A stretch of DNA of 8,927 nt from assembly GCA_025963815.1 (NCBI GenBank), contig JAOQAA010000423.1, positions 1-8,927 of the forward strand, in the 5' to 3' direction. Source of the DNA: Capsulimonas sp. (GTDB lineage Bacteria > Armatimonadota > Armatimonadia > Armatimonadales > Capsulimonadaceae). The translations under genes and the position numbers were made by a program. Within the stretch, counting starts at the first letter, position 1; each line of letters starts with the position of its first letter. Of this stretch, positions 1 through 5,472 are shown in pieces. Under the pieces are notes generated by a model that ran no database searches, had not been told where the DNA came from, and saw only the letters and a list, made by a program, of their open reading frames with translations.

Positions 1-263
1 CGTGAGGCCTGTGGGTTCGGCACGTAAGGAACGTAGCTTCCTAGCGATCCCGTCGTCGGAGGGATTGCGCCTGCGGCGGAAGCCGGCGGCGCGCCGCCGA
101 GCAGAGAGTGTTCCCCGGCCGGCGCCCAGCGGCCGGTGGTGATATCTAAGATCATCGTCGCCGGCATGATAATTCCCTGCCGGGCGTATGAGATCAGTGT
201 ATCGCTATCGAACGGCGCCGATTCGGCGCCGCTGGCGTCGATCATTTTGAACATATCAGCCAT
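1..263 (-). CDS. GYF_2-like membrane protein, third tandem copy, 3' end outside window
   Basis: Only the N-terminal 87 codons are present; the frame is open to the left edge. The start is the ATG at 263, giving MADMFKMIDASG, which lines up with MHSMFKMIDAAG and MPEMFKMLDASG of the two upstream paralogues. The visible part is the head domain (about residues 1-56: phenylalanine near the start, a TLISYARQGII stretch, then TTGRWAPAGE). This resembles the GYF_2 (DUF4339) layout, in which a short helix is followed by G-x-I-x-P-x-T and a W-x-P-A motif. A Pro/Ala/Gly-rich linker containing YVPYVPNPQ follows, close to YIPN in the next copy. The membrane helix and C-terminal domain expected from the paralogues lie outside the window. 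A purine-rich stretch (AGAAGAAG) upstream is a weak ribosome site. It follows its neighbour by 36 nt, so co-transcription is likely. Function is unknown; the GYF_2 assignment is by eye. Confidence 0.8.
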   Translation of the reverse strand, partial: MADMFKMIDASGAESAPFDSDTLISYARQGIIMPATMILDITTGRWAPAGEHSLLGGAPPASAAGAIPPTTGSLGSYVPYVPNPQAS

Positions 264-299
264 CAAGATTGCTTCTTCTTTCGTGGGGTTTCGGTCTCG

Positions 300-1118
300 C
301 TAGCGCGAAAGAGGCGCGGAAGCGCCCACAGGCAGCCGATGAAACGATTGTGTGATCGTTGCTAAGTCAGAAAGACTCTGCCGGGACCGGCTGTGGACAA
401 ATAATGTGAGGGCATATGCGCCTTCCGGCGTCTGCAGCACCGTGTAGCGAACCTGAGTGTTTTGAATAATACCGCTTAACCGAATTTCCTGTTGATATCC
501 AGGGAAGCCGTTGACGGTGACGGCTGTCGGGTTTCCTACCGGCGCGCCTTGCATTCCATGCGCCGCCATTGCGGCGGTTTGATTCATCAGATCGATCAAG
601 CCACCAGGGTCGGTCGTTGTTTGATTGATGCGCATTGCTGTTACTCCGCCCTCGCCGCCGGACGCGGTATAAGACACAATGTTGTCATGGTCCGTTTTCT
701 CTCGGACCCAATCGGCGGGGGCGGTAAGCCCGTAACGTCCGTCCGCCATGGCGATCGTCTGCGCTTGATTAAGATTTGCGCCTCTAGGCAAGGAGTGCTT
801 TTTGAGCGCGGAGAGGCCAAAGAAGACAACAAGAAACACCAATCCCGCGACGACAAATGCGAGCGCCGCCGAGGAGGCTTTGCCGGCGGGCTGTGAATTT
901 GGGATATACGGAATGTGATTGCCGAGAGCATACTGCGGCGGCGCGCCGCCTCCAAGCAGTGGATGCTCAGAGGCTTGCATGCACTGGCCTGCGGCGACAT
1001 CCAGGATGACCGTCGAAGGCTGAATAACGCCTTGCCGCGCGTAGGAAACCAGCGTATCGCCGTCGAACGCCGCCGACTCCACGCCGGCGGCGTCAATCAT
1101 CTTGAACATACTATGCAT
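300..1118 (-). CDS. GYF_2-like head, single TM helix, PsbP/DcrB-like domain; second tandem copy
   Basis: This 272-residue protein is not a family I recognise by name. Residues 1-55 form a GYF_2-like head (SYARQGVIQPSTVILD). This copy has GQCMQASE where the paralogues have a Trp-containing GRWAPAGE or GSWKPASE, so the usual tryptophan is lost. Residues 56-82 are a Gly/Pro-rich linker and 83-104 one strongly hydrophobic helix followed by KKH. The rest is a soluble domain: RYGLTAPADWV near 128-138, VNGFPGYQQEI near 202-212, a QTPEGAYALTLFV strand near 229-241 and an ATITQSFHRL end. That order (Y-x-x-x-x-P-x-x-W, NGxPG, LxxIxxSF) is typical of PsbP/DcrB/DUF1795-like folds. With no signal peptide and positive residues after the helix, topology is uncertain; an N-in anchor with an exported C-terminus is my guess. 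It lies 31 nt behind the first copy and has no strong Shine-Dalgarno. Confidence 0.85.
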   Translation of the reverse strand: MHSMFKMIDAAGVESAAFDGDTLVSYARQGVIQPSTVILDVAAGQCMQASEHPLLGGGAPPQYALGNHIPYIPNSQPAGKASSAALAFVVAGLVFLVVFFGLSALKKHSLPRGANLNQAQTIAMADGRYGLTAPADWVREKTDHDNIVSYTASGGEGGVTAMRINQTTTDPGGLIDLMNQTAAMAAHGMQGAPVGNPTAVTVNGFPGYQQEIRLSGIIQNTQVRYTVLQTPEGAYALTLFVHSRSRQSLSDLATITQSFHRLPVGASAPLSR

Positions 1119-1149
1119 CCGTGAGAAACCATATTCTTTTGCCTCATCA

Positions 1150-1962
1150 CTATTGGGGCGATGGAGCGGCGGCGCCCGTCGCCATGGGGCGAAAAGACTT
1201 GGGAATCGTGTCCAATTCGTCCAGACTGAAATTTGAATTACTATCTACGAATGTCATAATTGAATAAATTCCGTATGGAGTTTGCAGTACCGACGTGCGA
1301 ATTTTCGTATTGTCTACTAAGCTGCCCTTGCGGACATCTTGCTGAAGCCCCGAAAATCCATTCACTGTGATAGGCTTTGGAGCGCCGATGGGGTTCATGC
1401 CAGTCGCATTCGACGACTCGCGGATCGTACCATCCACGTATGTGGCAAAATCCATTGGTGTCATTACGGCCTGAGACACTTGAGCCATACCGAAGCCGCT
1501 GTGACGATGACCACTCGTATACTCAACTCCACCAGGACGCTTCGTTGTTCTCTGAACCCAATTGGAAGGCACGATGACAGCATACCGTCTGTCCGCCGTC
1601 ATCACGGTTTGCGGTTGATTTGTACTCGTTTGCTGCGGGGCGGGCGTGGGCCGCGCTCGGAATTTGAGCACGAGGAAGCCCCCTGCGATAGCTAACGCCG
1701 CGCCGCCAATGATCGCTAACGCGAGTGTGCGGCCAGACAAGCCGCTGCTTGCACCCAACTGCGACCTTGACGGCTGCGGCGCATGACTGTCGCTCCAGAG
1801 CCGAATAAGCTCGGACGCAGGCTTCCAGCTCCCCGTCGTGATCTCCAATATTGGCGTCGTTGGCTGAACGATCCCTTGGCGAGCGTAAGTAATAAGAGCG
1901 CCTCGGTCGAACGGTTCCGTTTCATAACCGGATGCGTCCAGCATCTTAAACATTTCAGGCAT
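1150..1962 (-). CDS. GYF_2-like head, single TM helix, PsbP/DcrB-like domain; first tandem copy
   Basis: The protein has 270 residues if started at the ATG at 1962; a TTG at 1965 would add one Met. I chose 1962 because it gives MPEMFKMLDASG, matching the MxxMFKM start of both paralogues. It also makes a TGATG overlap with the symporter stop codon, the usual sign of translational coupling. Layout: GYF_2-like head at about 1-56 (ITYARQGIVQPTTPILE, then GSWKPASE with the tryptophan kept), a Ser/Pro-rich linker, one membrane helix at about 79-100, a Pro/Thr/Gln-rich spacer, then a PsbP/DcrB-like domain (RYAVIVPSNWV, VNGFSGLQQDV, QTPYGIYSIMTFVD, LDTIPKSF). A possible GGAG ribosome site lies inside the end of the symporter gene. 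Function is unknown. Its position directly behind actP suggests a role at the membrane tied to that operon, but nothing in the sequence shows what it binds. Confidence 0.85.
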   Translation of the reverse strand: MPEMFKMLDASGYETEPFDRGALITYARQGIVQPTTPILEITTGSWKPASELIRLWSDSHAPQPSRSQLGASSGLSGRTLALAIIGGAALAIAGGFLVLKFRARPTPAPQQTSTNQPQTVMTADRRYAVIVPSNWVQRTTKRPGGVEYTSGHRHSGFGMAQVSQAVMTPMDFATYVDGTIRESSNATGMNPIGAPKPITVNGFSGLQQDVRKGSLVDNTKIRTSVLQTPYGIYSIMTFVDSNSNFSLDELDTIPKSFRPMATGAAAPSPQ

Positions 1963-3527
1963 CAATGAGACACCATCTCCGTTTCATCCACGGCGGGCGT
2001 ATGCGACATGCCCGTGTGCGCGCGCACCAGAATCTCGTCGAACTTCGCCTCGTCCGGCTTTTTCGACACCAGCGAGCCGATGATCGCGCCGAGGAAACCG
2101 ATCGGGATCGAGTAGATACCCGGATTTTTGAGATGAAAGAGCGGTGTTCCCTGAAGGATCGCTTTGCCGGCTTCCGGGTCCCAGACGTTCGGACTGAGCG
2201 CCACCAGCACCAGAGAGCTGATAAGGCCCGCCGCCATTCCGGCCATCGCGCCGGTGGCGTTGAAGCGGCGCCAGTAGATCGTCAGCAGGATGACCGGGAG
2301 ATTAGCGCTCGCCGCGACGGCGAACGCCAGCGAGACTAAGAACGCGACGTTTAAGCTTCCTGCGAACAAGGCGAGCGCGATGGAGATGACGGAGACGCCG
2401 ACAGAGGCGTAGCGCGCCATGCCGATCTGCTCCTGCTCGGTGGCCTTGCCGCGTTTGATGATCTGGTTATCGATATCATGCGCGAACGCCGACGCCGCCG
2501 AGAGCACGAGACCGGTGACGACAGCCAGGATCGTGGCGAACGCGACCGCCGAGATAAAGGCGAACAAGAAGTCGCCGCCCAGCGCCTTCGCCAGAAGCGG
2601 CGCGGCCATGTTGCCTTCTTTTTGCGCGGCGACAATCGCGTCATGGCCCACAAAGGCCGCGGCGCCGAATCCAAGGAACATGGTCATGACGTAAAAGATA
2701 CCGATCAGCCAAGTCGCTGAGACGACCGACTTGCGCGCCGTGGGCGCGTCCTTCACGGTGAAGAATCGGATCAGGATATGCGGCAAGCCTGCCGTTCCCA
2801 AGACAAGGGCCAGATTGAGCGAGAGCGTATCCAGTGGGTCCTTGAATTTATTGCCGGGCCACAGGAACTTCTCCTTCAGCGGCGTGACGATCTGGAGCTG
2901 ATCGAACATGTGCGATATGCTCCAGCCGAACTTCGCCAGCACCAGGAGCGACAAAACAATGGTTCCCGCGATCAGCAGAACGGCCTTGATGATCTGCACC
3001 CAGCTTGTGGCGCGCATACCGCCAAAGATGACATAGACCGTCATCAGCACGCCGACAATCGCGATGGCGGTTTTGTTTTCGATGCCAAGCAGCAAGTGGA
3101 TCAGACCGCCCGCGCCGGTCAGCTGCGCCAGCATATAGAAAATGGAGATAACGATCGAGTTCACCGCCGCGCAGCCGCGCACGCCACGCTCCGGGAAGCG
3201 CGACGCCAGCATATCCGCCATCGTGTACTTGCCAAGGTTGCGCAGCGGCTCCGCCACGAGATAGAGCACGACGAGATAGGCGACCAAAAAGCCGATACTG
3301 TAAAAGAATCCGTCAAAACCCGCCAGTGCAATCGATCCGGCAATGCCCAGGAACGAAGCGGCGGACATGTAATCGCCGGCGATCGCCAGGCCGTTCTGCC
3401 ACCCGGTGAGGCCGCCGCCTCCCGTGTAAAATTCACTGGCGCTGTTTGTTTTTCGCGCGGCGATATAGGTGATGACGAGCGTCATGGCGACAATCGCCAG
3501 AAACAGCACGAAGGGAAGCGAATGCAT
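1962..3527 (-). CDS. actP: Cation/acetate symporter, sodium:solute symporter family (ActP-like)
   Basis: This 521-residue integral membrane protein is slightly shorter than E. coli ActP (about 550). SSS-family proteins couple Na+ (or H+) entry to solute uptake; the ActP branch imports acetate and related short carboxylates. Diagnostic stretches are GGGGLTGWQNGLAIAGDYMS at about 35-54 followed by AASFLGI, EPLRNLGKYTMADMLASRFP at 93-112, and the family signature GLPHILIRFFTVKD at 247-260 with ARKS just after. LSAASAFAHDIDNQI at 342-356 and a conserved NLPVILLTIYWRRFN near 409-423 also fit. About 13 hydrophobic helices can be traced. The ATG at 3527 is preceded by AAGGAA at 7-nt spacing, placed over the end of the DUF485 gene 4 nt upstream. 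The YjcH-ActP gene pair strongly supports the ActP assignment. Substrate is inferred from family and context; no acetyl-CoA synthetase gene is in the window to confirm acetate. Confidence 0.93.
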   Translation of the reverse strand: MHSLPFVLFLAIVAMTLVITYIAARKTNSASEFYTGGGGLTGWQNGLAIAGDYMSAASFLGIAGSIALAGFDGFFYSIGFLVAYLVVLYLVAEPLRNLGKYTMADMLASRFPERGVRGCAAVNSIVISIFYMLAQLTGAGGLIHLLLGIENKTAIAIVGVLMTVYVIFGGMRATSWVQIIKAVLLIAGTIVLSLLVLAKFGWSISHMFDQLQIVTPLKEKFLWPGNKFKDPLDTLSLNLALVLGTAGLPHILIRFFTVKDAPTARKSVVSATWLIGIFYVMTMFLGFGAAAFVGHDAIVAAQKEGNMAAPLLAKALGGDFLFAFISAVAFATILAVVTGLVLSAASAFAHDIDNQIIKRGKATEQEQIGMARYASVGVSVISIALALFAGSLNVAFLVSLAFAVAASANLPVILLTIYWRRFNATGAMAGMAAGLISSLVLVALSPNVWDPEAGKAILQGTPLFHLKNPGIYSIPIGFLGAIIGSLVSKKPDEAKFDEILVRAHTGMSHTPAVDETEMVSH

Positions 3528-3531
3528 CGTG

Positions 3532-3843
3532 TTATTCCTTTTCCGTCTCGGACTTCAAAATCTCAACCACCTGAGCATCGAACCGCTCCGCGCGCTTGGT
3601 GTAGAGTGAAGACAACGACCAGGTCATGACGAACTGAGCGAACGCAAACACCCAGGCCCACGTAACCGATCCGAACGCCGGCCGGTTCAGTACGCCGCCG
3701 AAGTATGACGTCATGATCGGCAGGGCGAAGTAGAAGGCGAGAAAGAACGCGGTGACGGGAACGATAAACGCCGTCTTGTCCGCAAGCAGGGCGCGGAACC
3801 GCGGCGACTGCGCGATTTTTGTCCAGTTCGGCTGTGAACTCAT
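3532..3843 (-). CDS. yjcH: DUF485 (YjcH-type) small inner-membrane protein
   Basis: This 103-residue protein has two hydrophobic helices (about residues 26-46 and 60-81). Typical DUF485 features are an N-terminal SPRFRALLADKTAFIVPVTAF stretch, a Y-containing first helix (FYFALPIMTSYFG), WAWVFAFAQFVMTW in the second, and a C-terminal LYTKRAERFDAQV segment. Members of this family sit directly upstream of actP-type symporters; their biochemical role is not established, though an accessory role in the symporter is often assumed. The frame is open further upstream to 3960, but the ATG at 3843 is preferred: AGGAGGG lies 7 nt before it, and the upstream extension (Asn/His/Tyr-rich, no homology) looks like leader sequence. 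It is the first gene of the leftward run and ends 4 nt before the symporter. Confidence 0.92.
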   Translation of the reverse strand: MSSQPNWTKIAQSPRFRALLADKTAFIVPVTAFFLAFYFALPIMTSYFGGVLNRPAFGSVTWAWVFAFAQFVMTWSLSSLYTKRAERFDAQVVEILKSETEKE

Positions 3844-3850
3844 GTGAGAG

Positions 3851-3857
3851 CCCTCCT
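3851..3857 (-). promoter_or_regulatory. Shine-Dalgarno site fixing the yjcH start
   Basis: Read on the minus strand this is AGGAGGG with a 7-nt spacer to the ATG at 3843. It is the strongest ribosome site in the window. It decides the start in favour of a 103-residue product instead of the 142-residue open frame beginning at 3960. Confidence 0.85.
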
Positions 3858-4026
3858 GTGATTGGGAATACGTGTGATCGCGATAATTGCGGGTGTGCGA
3901 GTGCAATACGCGACCGGCCGCTGCAATTCCTGCATTAAGATTATTTGAGACCTTTATCATCGAATATTTATAATATCACTACTTTAACCATATCCTTTGT
4001 AGTAAAATAAGAATTCGGGCACTTTT

Positions 4027-4034
4027 AGGAAAGG
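4027..4034 (+). promoter_or_regulatory. Probable ribosome binding site of the carbonic anhydrase gene
   Basis: AGGAAAGG lies 11 nt before the ATG at 4046. The purine run is good but the spacing is slightly long. It supports 4046 as the start, and no closer alternative is seen. Confidence 0.6.
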
Positions 4035-4045
4035 CGATAACACTC

Positions 4046-4627
4046 ATGACGACTGTTCACGATGAAGTCCTCTCGGCAAACGCCGATTACGCCGCTGATT
4101 TCGGAGCCAAAGCAGCTTTAGCTCTGCCGCCAGCGCGCCAGTTCGCCATCTTAACCTGCATGGATGCGCGTCTTGACCCCGCCAAATACGCAGGCCTTGC
4201 CGAAGGCGACGCACATGTCATCCGAAATGCCGGTGGCCGCGCCAGTGACGACGCTATTCGTTCGCTGGTAATCTCGCATAAACTGCTGGGTACGAAGGAA
4301 TGGTTCGTGATCCACCATACGGATTGTGGAATGGAGTTTTTCACGAATGAGGTGATTCGCGGCCTTCTCGCGAACAGCTTGGAAACGGCGGTGGTGGACG
4401 AGAATGGCTGGCGCGACATCGGTCTGGGGCCAGGCTCCCATGCCGGGGATCATATCGATTGGCTGACCATCGCCGATCAAACCGGAAGTGTTACGGATGA
4501 TGTGCGCAAAATACGCGCGCATCCGCTCGTCCCGAAAAATATTCCCATCTATGGTTATGTTTATGATGTGAAAACGGGGCGCCTGGTGGAAGTTCCGGAA
4601 GCGACGAAAGCGGGAGCGGCCGGTTAA
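4046..4627 (+). CDS. Beta-class carbonic anhydrase
   Basis: This 193-residue cytoplasmic zinc enzyme is predicted to interconvert CO2 and bicarbonate. The beta-class metal and catalytic residues are visible: CMDARLD at 38-44 provides Cys38 and the Asp40/Arg42 dyad, and HHTDCGM at 90-96 provides His91 and Cys94. [17 protein letters not shown] at 58-74 is the conserved segment between them. The length and motifs fit the short, mycobacterial Rv1284-like branch, not the longer plant type. The C-terminal [15 protein letters not shown] is the usual final strand of this branch. It stands alone: the gene on its left is divergent, the gene on its right convergent, and a strong hairpin follows the stop. 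The pairing with an acetate permease across the shared promoter region could reflect carbon and pH balance, but that is inference. Confidence 0.93.
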   Translation: MTTVHDEVLSANADYAADFGAKAALALPPARQFAILTCMDARLDPAKYAGLAEGDAHVIRNAGGRASDDAIRSLVISHKLLGTKEWFVIHHTDCGMEFFTNEVIRGLLANSLETAVVDENGWRDIGLGPGSHAGDHIDWLTIADQTGSVTDDVRKIRAHPLVPKNIPIYGYVYDVKTGRLVEVPEATKAGAAG

Positions 4628-4632
4628 GCAGA

Positions 4633-4673
4633 AACACCCCTTTGTTTTGCCTTTCGCAAAACAAAGGGGTGTT
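4633..4673. terminator. Perfect 18-bp hairpin between convergent genes, likely bidirectional terminator
   Basis: The arm at 4633-4650 (AACACCCCTTTGTTTTGC) is the exact reverse complement of 4656-4673, with a 5-nt loop CTTTC. It lies 5 nt after the carbonic anhydrase stop and 14 nt before the stop of the convergent zinc-finger gene. Position and stability fit a terminator serving both strands. Oddly, there is no clean U-tract directly after the stem: TTTT occurs only at 4680-4683 for the plus strand. Termination may therefore be Rho-assisted, or the hairpin may act in 3'-end stabilisation. Confidence 0.8.
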
Positions 4674-4687
4674 CCTGATGTTTTATC

Positions 4688-5422
4688 CTAAGAGGACTGC
4701 TGCTCAACGCCGCGCCAGCATGCCGCGAGACCGATCAAAATGCAGACCCAGTGCATCGGGCTGAACGAGCTCATGGCGACGGGGAGCGCGTCAAAAATAG
4801 TAACCCCAGGATCTGCGTTGCCCTGCGCCCGCGCCTGGTTGAGAATGTCGCCTGCATAGACGAGATGTGCGATGAACAGGCTGGCGATCATGATCCCAAT
4901 CGCCGCAAAGGCGAGACCGACGCTGCCGCGCCGGGTTTGGCTCCATATGCCGTATCCAATCCCATATCCAACGCCGATGTAAAGCCAGGCCAGCCCAAAG
5001 TGGGCGTAAAACAAGATCTTGAGAACGGCGATCGAGCCGACAACTCCAATCACGGCGCCCAGGAGCAGTCCGAGGGGAACGCTGCCGGATGATTCCGCTA
5101 CGTCAGCGTATCGCGAGCCGCCCATATCAGGGGCGCCATAAGGCGCTTGCGGAGATCCATAAGGAGCTTGTAGATCCTGAGGCGCTCCGTATGGCGCTTG
5201 CGGCCCGCCGTACGGAGCCTGCATATTCCCCGGCATTGGCTGAGGAGAATATGCATTTGCTGTCGGAGCATTTTGAAGGCGTGTCTGTACGGCCGGCGCG
5301 CACTGCTTGCAGGCGGTAGCGGCGCCGATCCGATTTGTGCAGTCATTGCAAAGCGGGATGCCGCACTGACTACAGGTCGCGACGATGGGAAGCGACGGAT
5401 GATAATAGCATGTCTGGCTCAT
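4688..5422 (-). CDS. Membrane protein with N-terminal B-box-like zinc finger and QAPYG-repeat linker
   Basis: The 244-residue protein has no name I recognise. Residues 5-41 carry paired metal ligands in a B-box-like cross-brace: C5, H8, C17, C20, C25, C28, C38, C41 (CxxH...CxxC...CxxC...CxxC). It probably binds two zinc ions. Residues 52-105 are a disordered Pro/Gln/Gly/Tyr linker with four QAPYG motifs. From residue 114 on there are about four hydrophobic segments (115-135, 141-160, 168-189, 222-236), including a Gly/Tyr-rich YIGVGYGIGYGIW stretch. The finger is expected on the cytoplasmic side. Bacterial proteins with this head-linker-membrane layout are common in environmental phyla and are uncharacterised. 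The ATG at 5422 has no strong Shine-Dalgarno. The gene follows a propeller gene by 50 nt, so it may share its transcript. Function is unknown. Confidence 0.88.
   Translation of the reverse strand: MSQTCYYHPSLPIVATCSQCGIPLCNDCTNRIGAATACKQCAPAVQTRLQNAPTANAYSPQPMPGNMQAPYGGPQAPYGAPQDLQAPYGSPQAPYGAPDMGGSRYADVAESSGSVPLGLLLGAVIGVVGSIAVLKILFYAHFGLAWLYIGVGYGIGYGIWSQTRRGSVGLAFAAIGIMIASLFIAHLVYAGDILNQARAQGNADPGVTIFDALPVAMSSFSPMHWVCILIGLAACWRGVEQQSS
5129..5221 (-). repeat. Coding repeat: QAPYG motifs in the zinc-finger membrane protein
   Basis: Four QAPYG motifs begin at residues 68, 75, 85 and 92, which is two tandem 17-residue units, each holding two heptads of the form QAPYGxP. The repetition is also seen in the DNA (ggcgcc/ataaggcgct-like words), so unit number could vary between strains. 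It forms a flexible spacer between the zinc finger and the membrane helices. Confidence 0.8.
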
Positions 5423-5472
5423 AATTTTGTTTATTCGATACAGGCAGGCGCGCTTCCTGCTGTTCTTCCCTT

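Larger units (their letters stand above)
3844..4045. promoter_or_regulatory. Divergent intergenic region between yjcH-actP and carbonic anhydrase
   Basis: About 200 bp separates two divergently read genes, so promoters for both must lie here. The centre (about 3950-4015) is markedly A+T-rich compared with the coding DNA on both sides. Rightward, TAAAAT at 4003-4008 is a possible -10 element without a convincing -35. Leftward, TATTAT/TATAAA-like sequences occur around 3967-3975 on the minus strand, again with no good -35. Leftward transcription from there would give a leader of over 100 nt before yjcH. I see no clear operator palindrome or riboswitch fold. Confidence 0.5.

Noticed and set aside
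84..99. 16-nt GC palindrome CGGCGGCGCGCCGCCG, with a 14-nt version at 937-950
   Set aside because: Both lie at the same place in paralogous coding sequence and encode the shared Gly-Gly-Ala-Pro-Pro linker. Shared ancestry and codon bias explain them without a regulatory site.
2778..3629. 283-codon plus-strand frame opposite the symporter
   Set aside because: It is antisense to a clearly recognised ActP-type gene. The translation is rich in Arg, Gln, His and Asp with no domain, the usual shadow of a G+C-rich gene.
3844..3960. Upstream extension of the DUF485 frame to a start at 3960
   Set aside because: The extra 39 residues have no family similarity, and AGGAGGG sits at ideal spacing before the ATG at 3843.
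5444..5460. Short inverted repeat GCAGG/CCTGC between the propeller and zinc-finger genes
   Set aside because: Only five base pairs with a 7-nt loop and no U-tract; too weak to call a terminator or attenuator.
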